This document shows, one piece after another, positions 48,190-60,200 of a DNA stretch of 64,000 nucleotides. Every line of letters begins with the position of its first letter. The first letter of the stretch is position 1. The position numbers and the translations under genes are program-made. Under the pieces are notes generated by a model. The model was not told the origin of the DNA and did no database searches. It saw nothing but the letters and a program-made list of their open reading frames with translations. This DNA comes from Lutjanus erythropterus (lineage: Eukaryota > Chordata > Actinopteri > Lutjaniformes > Lutjanidae): contig CM034599.1 of assembly GCA_020091685.1 (NCBI GenBank), positions 25,853,922 through 25,917,921 on the forward strand, read 5' to 3'.

Positions 48190-48290
48190 CATTTTTATCT
48201 TCACCAGGTGTAAGCCTGGAGGGGATCATACATTTGGTTGTGTGTCCATGTGTGTGACTGTTCTGATCTTGCATACAACTGGACCCATCA
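48190..48290. repeat. Repeat Z fragment (left part)
   Basis: TTATCTTCACCAGGTGTAAG, 'cctggaggggatcatac' and GTTGTGTGTCCATGTGTGTG align with 6126-6200. Confidence 0.55.
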
Positions 48291-48479
48291 GTTTAATATT
48301 TTTTGTGCATATTTATGATTGTTTGCTCAACCAGCCTGTCTACTCTTGTTGCACCTTGATAGTATAACCTACATATTGTCTCCCCTTCATACCACCACTC
48401 TTATACATACAAGCTGGACACAGCCTGCTCTGCAGAAAATAATTTTCTAGGCAGCAGGTGGATGATTTATGTGCACGTG

Positions 48480-48817
48480 CTGATTCGGATGAGGTGAGAG
48501 CAGTGACAGCTATGTCAATTTTAGACTATAGAGTCTTGATTTCTAAAGATCAAGAGATTACTAGTTTTATGCCCTGACAACTATCATTAAATTTTTTTCA
48601 ATTCTTCTTTAAAAAGATTTTAAAAAGTGCAGCTGCAGGTTACTGGTAAACTATGCTGTGTTGTCTTTGAAGTGTTTTTTCTTCGGACACAGGCTGGATG
48701 CACACGAGTATGCAGGAGTAGAGAGAAAAAGAAATACTGCTTTTGATTTTGATCCATTTTCAATTTAGCTCATTTTGATTGATTCTCAATTTAGAATTGA
48801 AATTATGACACCTCTGT
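48480..48817 (-). mobile_element. Small hAT-like MITE, copy C (inverted)
   Basis: The right edge AATTATGACACCTCT is the reverse complement of the AGGGGTGTCACAATTT end of copy B. Reading the minus strand, landmarks follow the order of copy B: 'atcaatcaaaatgagct', 'agcagtat', 'cagcctgtgtccgaagaaaaa', 'aagacaacac', 'gaagaattg', 'tagttgtcagg', 'atctttagaaatcaagactctatag', 'agctgtcactgc'. The far end appears truncated near 48480. Confidence 0.7.
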
Positions 48818-50851
48818 AGGGGTCTAGGATGTTGGACCACCACCAAGTGTCAGCTTCAGTTTGATATTATTTTAATCCACGTTGTCCAAATATCTTGGGT
48901 GTCACATCACAGATATATAACCATTTGTGGGGTCAATAATACAGGAAATGCATACTTACTTATTGTGCTTAAAAAATAATACAGAATCTTTTTTTTCAAG
49001 TAAAATCATAGTAACTACTTTAACTTTAATACAGATGATAGTTCAGCAAGACAGGCCAAAGCCAGTAAAAGTTCAGTCAGTAAGAATGAGATTAAAGAAC
49101 TGAGGAACAAAGGAGAACGATAAGACATTTAGTAGATACTGAGTGTTTTATCTCTTTCTTCCTTTTATTCTTCCATCTTTCATGTGTTTTATGAGTCACC
49201 GTTTGACTTGCTGTTGATTTTCATCCTGATACGTCTATGAGACAGCCAGGATTTCTCTCAGTTGTGGGGAGACATTTTCTCCAAAGGTGAGAGGTCAGTC
49301 AAGAACAAATCGGTGCTGAGGTCAGAGGTGGACCTGAGAGGCTTCTTCTCTGTCACCGCTTCATCGTCACGCCTGTCCTCACTCTGTGTGTTATCCCTCG
49401 TTTTGCTCATCAGTTCCCCGGCTTGTTGGAGGAGTCGTGGTAGGTGTGTTTGTGACCAGAACAGCTGGAAGTGTCACAGGACTCGATGCTTAAGTTGTTA
49501 TTTGCAGCTCAGGGTGAAAAAGTTTAACACTGTGCATATGCAGTCTTTTTACTCCATTCTTCATCATCACGCGCTTTTTCTCCACCCCTTACACATTCCA
49601 TCAGTTTTTCATGCACTCCCTGCTTGACTCCGTCAATAAATCTTTTATACCATCTCCTTCAAGCTCAAGCAACTTTCCACCATTTACATTTTTTGCAGGA
49701 CAATTTTTGCCGGATATTTGTAGTCTGTTTTATAAAGTCTTTTCTATTTTTGGCTTATCTGTGGCTACTTCTGGACCAAAAAAGAAGTACAAATGGACTG
49801 TAACAGGAAGAGGAGCTATACCCTCACACACAACTCTCCTACATGTCCACCTCCACACTGCCATAGATATGGTCTGTCCTTCTCTCTTTGTGTGTCTCTT
49901 TCTGTCCATGGACCATTCAGGCAGAAAGGATTGCTATGTAAATGCACCAGTGAATAGGAGTGAATGGACAGGCTTAAAGCAGATTATGTTAAACTGCTTG
50001 TTAGTTTAAAGACATGCTGAAGTGAATGGATGGGGATTAGCAGATGTGCTGCTGTGCCACAGAGGTGTTTCTCTAAAATGTACTTAATCCCCTGTCTGTT
50101 AGTCAGTTCACACATCAAATAAAGGGATAAATGCTTCTAGAAAGTGAACCAGGAAAAGGTAAGGTGGTCTTTCAATCCCCCGGCACAGATGGAAATCCCA
50201 AAGCGGAGACATTGCATTTGAATAACAAAAATGTCTGTATGTGAAGCCACAAGTACATTTATGTTTTTAATAGTGTTGGGTCGATGTAACCTTAAAGGGA
50301 AGCTGAATTTGTGGTATTCCCAAAAACCGCAATGCTTTCAGTGTGCATTATTTGTTACATCTTGAATAGCTGAGTTTTTGCAAAAACAGCAGTTTCATGT
50401 GACAGCATAAAAAAAATCCTCAGTATTGTAGAATCACTGACCTCTGACAACAATTTCCATTCAAATTCCACACATTCCCTTTCCTCGTCAAAACCTACAT
50501 TACCAATAATGCAGCTCTACCCTCATCAGTTTAGTCCATGGATGTATCAAAGAGAGCTGGATACAGCATTCGAGGTGAGCCTCCAAGCTTCTAGGTGGCA
50601 CATGAAGCTGACTTCTGGCTGTAGAATTACCAGGGTCTTCCACATATGCAGTAGGAACTTTAGGTTAGGTTAGCCAGCTAACCTCCTCTTTAGCCCTCTG
50701 CTAACTTGAATGGGGATAAAACGATTTAATCTTGCAGCTCTTTTAGACCAAATGTTGTTGGACAAAATAGATCAAATTCTGACATGAACCGTTTTGTGAG
50801 GGTTGCGGTGCTCAGAAAAAGCTATTCACTGTTTAACAGCAGCTTTTTTTC
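48818..50851. other. Non-coding block; possible old repeat at 50270-50680
   Basis: Open frames at 49262-49627 and 49611-50009 overlap in different frames with no recognised domain. 50490-50640 contains 'cattaccaataatgcagctc', GTCCATGGATGTATCAAAGA and 'gctgacttctggctgtag', strings reminiscent of a common fish repeat, but the ends were not found. Confidence 0.4.
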
Positions 50852-51703
50852 TAGGGGCGAGGGAAATACTCAGTTCTTAAATGCATCACAATGCAGATGT
50901 GGCAGATTCTGAATCGATTCATTAAAGTCAAAAATCGATTTTCTATATGTTAATAAAAATTATATTGATGGAGTGAAAAAGGTGGAACTCAGCACCTGGA
51001 CGTGCACACGTGGGAGTTATCAGCAGTTAACAAGGAGAGACGCACTTCATCCTCCAAAAGGCAGTGGGTGCAATCATGTTTTGATTTAGTGCCTAAATAA
51101 TTGTGTGAGATGAATGTGAAGTGTATTGCAATACTTTTTGCCGTCACCCAGAGACATTAAGACGTTAGGAGCAGAGCAGTGCTCAGCTGTAACAAACAAG
51201 AGCAGCTGAGCAACACACACCATGACATTACACAACTTGAAACACGGCTGTGGTGAAGAAAATCACTCTTTGCTCGGTCTCTTCATGTCTAAAACTCTGC
51301 ACCAGCTCTGAATGTTGGACACTAAGGTCTTTCCTCAGACCTAACAGTGCAGCAGAGAGGCTGTTCTCCACTGCTGGAGACACAATGTTAATAACAACAT
51401 ACACAGCAAAACACTCTGCCTCTCCTTCATTTTGTATGATGCTTTTAAAATGATTCATTAATTAATTAATTAATAAGTTAATTCTTTAAAATTAAAAAGG
51501 CAAACAAAAAGATTCCCGCCCCAAAATATAACATGTGCATCATGTACGTCTAAATGATGGTACTTCTTGAGTTATGGTGAGGATAACTAAACATGAGCAG
51601 TTGCAGCTAAATCCAATCTAATCGAGAATTGTTTTGTCGTTGAATTGTTGCCCTCTGAATTGTAATTGAATTGCATTGGGAGGTACACAGATTCCCACCC
51701 CTA
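50852..51703 (+). mobile_element. Deleted hAT element with TIRs and imperfect 8-bp TSD
   Basis: The left end TAGGGGCGAGGGAA and the reverse complement of the right end, TAGGGGTGGGAATC, form short imperfect inverted repeats. The flanking octamers TTTTTTTC (50844-50851) and CTTCTTTC (51704-51711) agree at six of eight positions. Sub-terminal sequence carries AATCGATT and GAATTGTAATTGAATTG motifs typical of fish hAT elements. The interior keeps only the 3' piece of a transposase gene, so this 852-bp copy is an internally deleted, inactive derivative. Confidence 0.7.
51250..51453 (+). pseudogene. hAT transposase C-terminal fossil
   Basis: The frame contains NSAAERLFSTAGD (nt 51343-51381), which matches the conserved hATC dimerisation motif of hAT transposases (consensus around SERLFSTAGD). 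The residues before it are not transposase-like, and those after it have lost the usual R-x-x-L-x-P-E-x-x-x-x-L-x-F-L pattern, keeping only a hydrophobic tail ending in LLK. Full hAT transposases are about 600 residues; 67 codons remain. There is no catalytic DDE region or BED finger, so it is non-functional. It lies inside the element 50852-51703. Confidence 0.7.
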
Positions 51704-53741
51704 CTTCTTTCAAAATGTAAGTGCTGGGAAAAAGTCTTCTGGGGCCATTATGCATCATGTGACATTGTCATTACATGGTTTGGTCACTATGTCAAAAATT
51801 TGTTTCAAAGCCTGGCACACTTCTTGGGGACTTAGTTAAGTCACAGGAGCGGATATGTTAAGCAATTAGCAACTAATGTGGCCTCGAGCCACTAGCTGCA
51901 AGCAGAGATAAGGACTGAGCCACAGAGGTCCGGTAAACTCCCTTCTTTCTAAATTCACACTCCAAGACTTTTTTCATTTTCAAACTTGAAGTCTTCAACC
52001 AGTGGGCCTCAAGTGATGTCACTTGAGGTATTTTAAAATTGGACATGGACTGAATTCCAACCTAGTTGTGGTGTCACAAATCAATAATATAAAACTCTAC
52101 ACATACACCACTCTGCACAGTGAAGCTCAAACATCTGTATGCAGTCCCCATATTTGCAGATACGTGGTTTTCCCTGGGCAGTGATGGAGGAATGTTGAGC
52201 AAATGGTTGGATGTTTCATTTGTATCCTCATCTAAGAGATCAGAGAGTAAATGTATTTGTATATTTCTGCACCCTTGGCGACACTCAGCATTCTGAAAGC
52301 AAACTCTGTTTAAAGTGTTGACGCTGAAGGCTGCTGACATGTGAAGTTGTTGTGTTATGACAGCCTGTCAGAAATGATATGAGAATGAAAACTTAATAGA
52401 CAGCATATTGACCCCCACCACTGGCTGAGACGCATCCTCTGAATCTGTAAAGGGGGCTTGGATAGCATTAGCATATGAAAAACAGAAAGAAAACAGTGCT
52501 TTCTGTTTAAGGTTCATAAGTCTGAGCAACTTTATTTTTTGGCCTAAACTAGAAATTTGGTGCATTTTGAGCCCTGCTGTCCATCAGTCTGTCTGCCTTT
52601 TTTCATACACATTTTCCCTCCTCTCTCTCTGAACTACTTCACTTTTCCCCGAAAGGTCACCATCCTCCATTTATTATCTCAGTTCCTCAGAAATCGCTCC
52701 TTCAAACCGCCACAGACAACCATCATTCTTCTCTGATCTTCTCTTTTGTTTTTCCTGTCAGCAGCCTTTTCTTTTCTCTTCTTTCTCTTTCAGTTTTACT
52801 GCTCATCCTTCGCTTGTGACAGTCTCTGCCATTTATCATAGGCCCAGCATGAGGGTGACACTATGGAATAATAGCAAGTGTGTGTGTGAGTGTGTGTGAG
52901 TGAGTGTGTATGTGTGGGTGAGAGAGAGAGAGTAATGATTGTCTGTAGTGATTTGCTGGAAAACAGGATATCATATGCAGATTGAAACAGTTACTTTTAG
53001 GTATTGCAGTTTGGTGCCTTTCAAACAGACACACACACACCCTCTTCCTCTCTCACACTGACACATACACACCCACACAGCTAGTGGGTATTGGGGGCAA
53101 ATGCTGTCACAGTTTTTAAAAGGCTTCCCGTGGTTAGACATGCTTGAAATGACATTCTGGTTCACTGGAGGAGGGGAGCAGGAGAAGGAGGAGTGGAGGA
53201 GAGACAAACAGGGGGGTGGGGAGGGGGAGCGCAGCTGAGTTTGTGAGGTTCAAAAAATTTTAACAGATGCAGGAATGATGAAGGAGATATCTGAGTGTGA
53301 TCTGGGAGGGAGAGGGGTAAAGACTTTTAGATTTACAACTTTCTGTCATTTTTTCATCATTCAAAGGGACATTCAGTACAGTTAGACAACTAAACAGAGA
53401 ATTTTGCTGTAAAGTCTTTTCTTATACAACATTTTCACTACATTAGATGTTTTCCTTCTCACCACAGGTGGCAGAACAGCTATAGCAAGTTGAAAAAATA
53501 CGGCCACAGTATCAAAGAGTTCTGAAGTTTGGAGACTGCTGCTAATTTATGGATTATACATCATTTCACAGTTTATGCATCTGGTTGTATGTCCAACATG
53601 ATAAGTATCACCAAAACATCCCTAAAAGGATATGCAGTGCTTGATAAAAATCACAAATTCATGGTAATGCAAACCAAGAGATTGAGTTGCCGTGGTGGCA
53701 AAATCAACATGCATAGTATTTCAAAACTTCTTAGGCTGAGG
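51704..53741. other. Non-coding block with G-rich run
   Basis: No gene is supported. Runs of six, four and five G at 53211-53227 form a possible G-quadruplex. TG and GA dinucleotides occupy 52878-52932. Pyrimidine-rich sequence at 52735-52795 ends in CTTTCAG, with no following exon seen. Confidence 0.5.
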
Positions 53742-54313
53742 TGCACCAACAAAAAGTCATTTAAGAGTAGTTCTGATCTGAGTTTAGCTAAACTAGGTTA
53801 AAATGAGTACATCTTGATTTCAAATGAATTAGAGCTCTGCAGTAAGTGCAAAGTTATTGCTGAAATTACCCAGATAAAAATGGATGAATGAATGAATAAA
53901 TAAATAAACTAATAAATAAATAAAATATAAAATAAAATATAAATTTGCATACTGTTGAGACCTAGTAAGCATGAAAGAGGGAGGAAACCATTAACTTTCA
54001 GCTGCTCTATATTCTTTATAAAATGCTAGTGGGATCATTTCTCACAGAAAGCAAGTGAAGGAGAGGGGACACTGTGATACTCAGCCAAGTCAGAAATCCA
54101 ATGTTTTTAGCCAGCTACAGTCATTTTGTCAGTGTTATAGCCCTTGGTTGCGTATTGTGATGCTGATTCTGTTCCCCTGTGGTGGCTGTGGTTTTCAGAT
54201 ATGACTCATTGTGTTCTGTCTCTATCGTTCACTAGCTAGCTTAAAAAAAAAAACAAAAAACATTACGTTCTTTGCCCAAAAGTTTTGCATTATTTGATAG
54301 CTAGCTTTAAAGT

Positions 54314-54314
<1 letters not shown>
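53742..54314 (+). repeat. Interspersed repeat Y, copy 2
   Basis: It aligns in order with 37390-37720: GCACCAACAAAAAG, 'agttctgatctgagtttagctaaactaggtt', ATGAGTACATCTTGATTT, 'agagctctg', 'gttgagacctagtaagcatgaaagagg', then CTAGCTAGCTTAAAAA. It also holds an (AAAT)n patch at about 53886-53945. Confidence 0.6.

Positions 54315-54354
<40 letters not shown>
54315..54354. repeat. (CA)n microsatellite
   Basis: About 20 units, placed at the end of the AGCTAGCTTTAAAG string of repeat Y. Confidence 0.95.
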
Positions 54355-54356
<2 letters not shown>

Positions 54357-55621
54357 TCATTATCATTAAACCATGATATAAAGGTTTAAAAAATAATCCT
54401 TGTTTGTGCAGCCCAGCTCATTATGAGCTCATTAGCTGAGAAACCTCCCGAACATCTTGCTCTGAAAACACAGAACTGCTAGGAACGTGAGTTACTGTAT
54501 GTTCAGGTTGGTGTGGGAAAGGGGCTTCAGAGGGGACGGGATGAGGGCAGACAGAAGAAGAATAGGGCAAGACCAGGGCAGGACTGTTTATTTATGAAGT
54601 GATTTTTCCTCTCATCGAGGAGCGAGGGAGCCAGGCCGCCTATTGTTTGTCACTAATGAACAACATGAACGAGTGTGAGAAAGAAAAGAAGAGCAAAGAA
54701 CAGCGGCGGCTACAAACGAGACAGATTAACATGAAAACAAAAACTGTTTGCCCCATCTATTTAACCTCAAAACTTAGAAATCACCATTTTGTGTCAGGGG
54801 GAGAAAAATGTAGCTGCTCATTTAGAGCTGTTTCAGGTCTGTAATGCTTTTTGCTAAAAGCAAAGTTTTTTCTGCACACACACACACACGCACACACATA
54901 CACACAAAGTTTTGTCTACAGTAAATGCCTCACAGGCAACAGGATAGCTCTGCAAAGGAAATGGTCTATTAGAGTGTCTAAACCCATTTATTTATTAGTA
55001 TAAAAGCTCCAGGCAAGGGTGATGTAATCTCTAACAGCCCCTTTAAAGTGTCTCTGCCAGCTACCTGATTTGTTAATAGCAGACCAGTGTGTGAAGAGAT
55101 GTTTTGTCAGGGGTTTCCTGGAGTCCAGGTGTCTTATTTTCACATTAATTAATTGTGTTTTCTCAAAATTACCATTATCTCATGTCCTAGAACAAATCCT
55201 GGTAGTAGGTAATAACACGGTAATAAAAATGCTTTTGACTGATAATCCCAACACAGCCTGTGGAGAGAACAAGCAGTCAAACTTTGGTTCAGTTTTACTT
55301 GAAACATTGTTTTGCATAATAGGCCTGCTCCAGTCTGCAGACATGAGGACATGTTGAGCACACTACAAATCTGACCTCCTCGAACAACTGACATCCACTC
55401 TGTTTTAGCACACTTGAAGTAGCCCCTTGCTTGTAATTACTTTTGCCACTTGGGCTGCTGGTGAGGACCTGCACAGGGTAGTTTTTTTTTACAGTGTTCA
55501 CAGTGCTGAACATATACTGGTCAAATATCTACCATTAGGATTTGCATACACAAATGAGGGCCAGGTGTAATAATGTAAAGATGACTGATGTCTTTTTCAT
55601 GTTAAAACATTATCTATAGAG
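54355..55621. other. Non-coding block
   Basis: No gene is supported. A short CA tract lies at 54879-54904. TTTTTTTTTACAGTGTTCAC at 55484-55503 is like a lone right end of the CACTG-ended MITE family. Confidence 0.45.
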
Positions 55622-55720
55622 CAGGGCTACCCAAAGTGGGCTGCGTGGGCCAAAGTTGGCCATCATAAGGTTCAATTTGTCCTGTGAGATATTTTTAGTA
55701 AACAGTCTAATAAAAAAAAT
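55622..55720 (+). mobile_element. hAT-like element 5' fragment ('caggggtgtccaaa' family)
   Basis: CAGGGCTACCCAAAGTGGGC followed by 'tgcgtgggccaaagttggcc' is a decayed form of the vertebrate hAT start that reads CAGGGGTGTCCAAAC...GGCCC...GGCC. The right end was not located. Confidence 0.5.
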
Positions 55721-55837
55721 TCTAACATAAATTGCTTTTCATGCTGTTTCATTTTTTGTGAGGTAAAAATCGCAAATGATATAATTTGAGCATGTTTGGC
55801 AGACTGACACTTTGGTCAATTGATGCCGAGTTCACAC

Positions 55838-55955
55838 TAGGGCTGACCGATAGTTTTGGGGCTGATACCAATAGTAATAATGATATTAAAGAGTAAAAAA
55901 AAATCAATATTGGCTGATATTGCAATGATCCCTCAAATGTGCCAATCAAACACTT
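55838..55955 (+). mobile_element. hAT-like element 5' fragment (TAGGGCTGACCGATA)
   Basis: The start TAGGGCTGACCGATAG is nearly consensus for a teleost hAT family and is followed by 'gctgataccaatagtaat' and 'caatattggctgatattgc'. The matching right end is missing, so it is truncated or very decayed. Family relatives here are at 23360 and 28665. Confidence 0.6.
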
Positions 55956-56712
55956 GTGACAAAAATATGTGATATAAGATTTATTGCCTAAAATGACACC
56001 AGATAAATGTTCACTGGTATTTGTGATAATTATAAATAACTAAAATAAAACAACACTCGCCACTTTGATACAGTTTTTGTAGATCAGCAAAAAAAAGCCC
56101 TCAGATCAGAGGCAAATCAGTGTTTGCTAGATCCTCGCAAAATGACACACGAACATGTTGAAAGGTGCAGTCGGAGAATACACAGATGCCTTGCAGATGC
56201 CTGAAAGATATTAAGCAGATTTAATATCTGGTTGTGTCTGGGACAGGTCTGAGAGCCATGCAGTGAGCCACAGGCAGACACTGAGGAAGAAGAGCAGTTT
56301 AGGGAGCCCGAGTCTCTGATCAGTCACGTAGTGTGCAAACAACAACCTCAAGATTCCTGATTACACAACGTTATGTAAAGTGAACAGTACAACCGTCTGA
56401 TGACAGTGAAAGACCTGAAGTGTGATCGAGGCATAGTAGAATTTGGGATCCTAAATTTAAGTTTTGCTCCTCCAAGGGGAAAAATCTGGGATCTAAAAAG
56501 CTTTATTCAACAATTCATTGTACTTTGCCCTTGTTGGAAGAATTCCTGCAGAAAATGAAAAGTGGAAACAGTTATCTGTAAGTTGTTAAAGGCGCTGAAT
56601 CCCTCAGATCCTTCTGCTTGTTTTCAATATCCTCCTCACCCTCCTCCTCCTTTTGACTAAACCCCATCTTGCTCCTGTCTGCTCCCTGCCCCCGTTTTCT
56701 TTCCACCCGTGT

Positions 56713-56720
<8 letters not shown>

Positions 56721-56746
<26 letters not shown>

Positions 56747-56750
56747 TGTG
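56721..56750. repeat. (TG)n microsatellite in promoter zone
   Basis: About 15 units; it drives the spurious HT-rich minus-strand frame 56657-57274. Confidence 0.9.
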
Positions 56751-56972
56751 AGTGGGTCAGCCCTCCCTACTAGGCAAGTGAAGTAAACTCCCCCTTTTTG
56801 CCCCTCTCCCTCTCTCTCTCTCTCCTCTCGCCCTCTCTCAGCTGGGCTACTACTGTCAGACCGGGTTGGAGGAACAATCAACTGCAACTGCTGCTGCCGC
56901 CGCCGCTGTGTTCTGTGTGGTGTGGACTTTCTCACGTTGTGGTGGACACGCACACACATACAGGAGCGGTGC

Positions 56973-57104
56973 ATGCCCGGTACACCCCGCTCCCCACCTC
57001 CTCCTGCTGTCTCTCTCTCACTCTCTCTCTTGCACACACACACACACACAGACACAGACACACACACACACACACACTTGGAGGGAGAGGCAGTGTGTGA
57101 GTGA
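56973..57104 (+). other. Upstream ORF (43 codons) in the putative 5'UTR
   Basis: An ATG at 56973 opens MPGTPRSPPPPAV, continues through serine/leucine and then HT-rich codons from the CT and CA tracts, and stops at 57102-57104, 65 bases before the main ATG. If transcription begins upstream of 56973, it could lower translation of the main frame. Its length depends on the microsatellite. Translation is unproven. Confidence 0.4.
57032..57077. repeat. (CA)n tract in the putative 5'UTR
   Basis: CA units interrupted by GA, and adjacent to a CT-rich tract. Confidence 0.9.
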
Positions 57105-57169
57105 CGGATCCTGTCGTGTGGAGTGTACTGAAGAGGGGAGCGGAGAGGAGCGGAGCAGCAGACTCTACC

Positions 57170-57275
57170 ATGCCAGTGCAGGGAGGAAGGCTGAAGCGCT
57201 GTGTCTCTCTCTGTCTCTGGAGCCGTAGTCCTCTGCTGTGGCTTGGACTGTTCTCTCTTCATGCACAAGCACACG
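57170..57275 (+). CDS. First coding exon of a secreted or membrane protein (signal peptide); gene continues beyond window
   Basis: The ATG has A at -3 and follows an in-frame stop at 57098-57100. The exon encodes 35 residues plus one base (phase 1) and ends at ACACG/GTAAGT, a near-perfect donor at 57276. The peptide has a basic N-terminal part (R7, K9, R10), a leucine-rich core (CVSLCLW and PLLWLGLFSL, about residues 11-30) and an A-x-A site (A32-Q33-A34), so cleavage is likely after A34. This is a classic signal peptide, and phase-1 exits after signal exons are typical of extracellular and receptor proteins with Ig, FN3 or similar modules. The GC-rich 5' zone supports a promoter here. The next exon is not in the window, so the protein cannot be named. 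Confidence 0.72.
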
Positions 57276-60200
57276 GTAAGTCACTGCAAACTCAACTGTG
57301 GCACTGTTTTTTTAACTAAACTTTGCTCTGAAGTTGCTCTGATCCAACTGGTAAGAGTTTCTTTTAAAACTTTTGCTGCTTAGTTGTGAGTTCTCTTCTA
57401 CTTACTGCAAACTGTGGTGGTGTTTTTCTCTCTACTCGCTATTCTCTACTCTGTGTTTCACATCTTGAATCTCACTTTTTGAATATGTTTGTGTGTCACT
57501 TTGAAAAGTTGCAGCATAAATCTGTGCTCTGCTCTGCAGTGTCGGCTGTCTGTAGGCAACTCGCAATGACAGCCGGTTTCAGCTCCAAATATGTAGCAAC
57601 TGATGTAGACATGGTCCTAAACATAAGATATGCATGTTGTACATTAGGGAATCATTCCTGTGTAATGTTACATGCAAAGTTAATCACAGCAGTATGTGTG
57701 GGATTTCTCTGAGCGAATGGCTCAGAAAAGTCACAGCAAAGATGGTTTTACATATTTTTTTTTATTTTATTTTCCAATTTTGGTAGATGCAGCTCTGTGT
57801 TTTGTCTTCTTGTTAGTGAATATGAGCCAACAAATCATTTTGAAAACACTATATAGAGCAAATAGAATTTATATCATATTGTAAATCAAAAACAACCTCT
57901 TGAGGATCACATGTAAACTTTTCCACTGACTATACAAATATAAGTCAAGTTATTAAGAGTTGAAGAGTGGGTATTATCTGATCACTTTGTCAATTTCATG
58001 CTCTGTAGCTGCTCTGACGTTCAGTTCCACGTCTTCCATCACAGCGCGTTTGCTCTTGTCTTCAAACACACACAGAGATATATTGTCATGGACCCACATT
58101 GTTACCGTTAGCCGCATCAGCCGCTTTTGTCTGTGACCATGTTTGGTATCTGGAGTGTGATTGGCGAGGTGTTGGAGAGCGAACGTGTCAGATTTAATGG
58201 TCCTGTTATGTTTAGTGCCGTGATGTGTGTCATTAAGGTTTGACTCTGTTGTTTTTTCCACACGTTCGACCACGGCACAGCAGCTCGGTGGTTTAACTTT
58301 GCAATCACTGATTCAAAAAAGGCATCGCTGAAGGAGTTTAAATGCGTGCTGTTGAGTTGTCCAGAGTACAGGCTTAAACTGTGTTTTCTTTTCTTTCTTT
58401 ATTGTTGGTCTGATTAAAGTCATTGAAGATTGTTTCAGCTGTGAGTCCTGAAGTCAAGCCAGCAGAGGCTCATAGCTCATACTCAGTTTGCTATGTGCTG
58501 AGGTTGCCCTGCGACCTCTGGGTGCATGTCATCCCCTCTTTCTCGTCCATCTTTCCTGTCATTGTCACCGGTTGAGTCGGCTTTCCTATGGAGAGTCCAT
58601 GCTGTGTCACCCTTTTCTTTTGATTTACTCTGTGTTGTTGCTGTTTAGTCATTATAAAGCGCAGCCTTCGGAAGAGTAACACTCCTTCTATTGAATGCCG
58701 TGAACATTTTAAGCGTCTGCACTGAACACACGAGTACACATGGACACAAACATAAAAATTGCCTGAGTGTTTTAGAGTCATGGTAACACTGACTGCTCTG
58801 TCTCAGAGGCTGCAGAACAGCTGCCAGAGAAGAAGACATATGTGGAATCTGACATAAAGTTGGACCTCTACCAAGTCTTTTTTCTTGTTTGTGTTAGATT
58901 CCAGAAGGTCATCGAAACTATGTCTTAAGTTTAATGTCAGGTTCATATTATGTTTTATTTATGATTTAATTTTCTCTTACACATTTTATTGTTGCAAGTG
59001 CTGTGTATGGGGCATATATCAAATCTCCAAATCTACCAAAGGGCAGTGTTTTAGATTTGGTGTCAGGTGTTGGGATGTAACATTTCAGTCCATTTACATA
59101 CTAATTTTATAGTAGCGTGCCACCTATAGGTTAGTGAAACAAATTCTCTGCTTCTGATATCCGCCAGATGAGAATTGAATCCTCACCGAAATTATTTATT
59201 TATTTATCTGAGGATACATTTCTTCAGCAGGGCTTGTACAAAGTCTTGAAAGTTTGGAAAATGCTTTCATTTTCAAGGTTAGGAATATGCTCAAATGAGC
59301 ATACTGAACATAGTCCTTGAAAAATGCTTGATTTTCAACATAATCTGGTGTTTCATCTACATAATCACTCATGAACATTTATTAACTCATTAACATTTGA
59401 AAGAAACAGTCCCATCATATTTCAAGTCTTCTGTTGATCCCTTTCATTGGAAATTATCAAGCATTAAATAATCATGATCTAAACTGACAGTTAAACTTAA
59501 TATGAACAGCTGGTAAAATGAGCAAATTGACAATATACATTGATTGCTGTGGGTTTAAAGGAATTTGCAATTACATATAAAGAAACAATAAATAGTGTCT
59601 GAAAATGCTTGAATTCTACTATTAAAAAGTGGCACAGACTTAAAAATTGCCAATCAAACATCCCAAGATATGAGTGAAAAGTATTACTCTTGTAAATGAA
59701 CCAAACTTAACCATGTCACATGATCTTTCAATTCAGAACACTTTAACAACAAATATTACTTAGACCACTGCAGACACACACTGACCATGAATGGATCCAG
59801 CCATTCATGCTAGGTTTTGACTTTGTCTTGTTTTAAACTATAAAAAAAATGCTATGCTTCTCTAAATAAGAGCAGCCTCCACTTCCCAGACTGTACAGTG
59901 AAAAGATGAACTTTAAGTGTGTCATTTTATTTTTTCAGCTTGGATGCTTTCTTTTTCGATATTAACTGGCCGAGCTCGGTCTCAGCAAAATGCCCCGATC
60001 GTAAATTTGAAGAACAAACGGCTTGTGTGTGTCATTTTATTTCTCACTCTAAATCCTATGTGGTTGCTCAAGTTGAATCGGTTGTGCTCAAGCATTTCCA
60101 AACACTTAAAACTGTATTCAAATAGCATTTCCCCCGAGGCCTGTTAGCAACAGCCTCATTCATTGGTTGACACCTAGATGATTGATTGGACCAGCAACAG

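Larger units (their letters stand above)
56650..57169 (+). promoter_or_regulatory. Putative promoter and 5'UTR of the gene starting at 57170
   Basis: GC content and CpG density rise relative to the surrounding AT-rich DNA, especially at 56885-57000 and 57105-57180 (for example GCTGCCGCCGCCGCT). A TG tract lies at 56721-56750, CT-rich DNA at 56805-56835 and CA tracts at 57032-57077. I see no convincing TATA box, so a dispersed start is likely. The transcription start cannot be placed; it probably lies between 56800 and 57000. An in-frame stop at 57098-57100 precedes the main ATG. Confidence 0.5.

Noticed and set aside
49262..50009. Two overlapping + strand frames of 121 and 132 codons
   Set aside because: Different frames, no homology recognised, no splice-site support.
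50101..50159. Segment between TCTGTTAG and AAAAG/GTAAGG as a possible exon
   Set aside because: All three frames contain stop codons and the acceptor tract is weak.
56657..57274. 205-codon minus-strand open frame over the promoter zone
   Set aside because: It is made largely of TG/CA/GA tracts read as low-complexity peptides, and it lies antisense to a better-supported exon.
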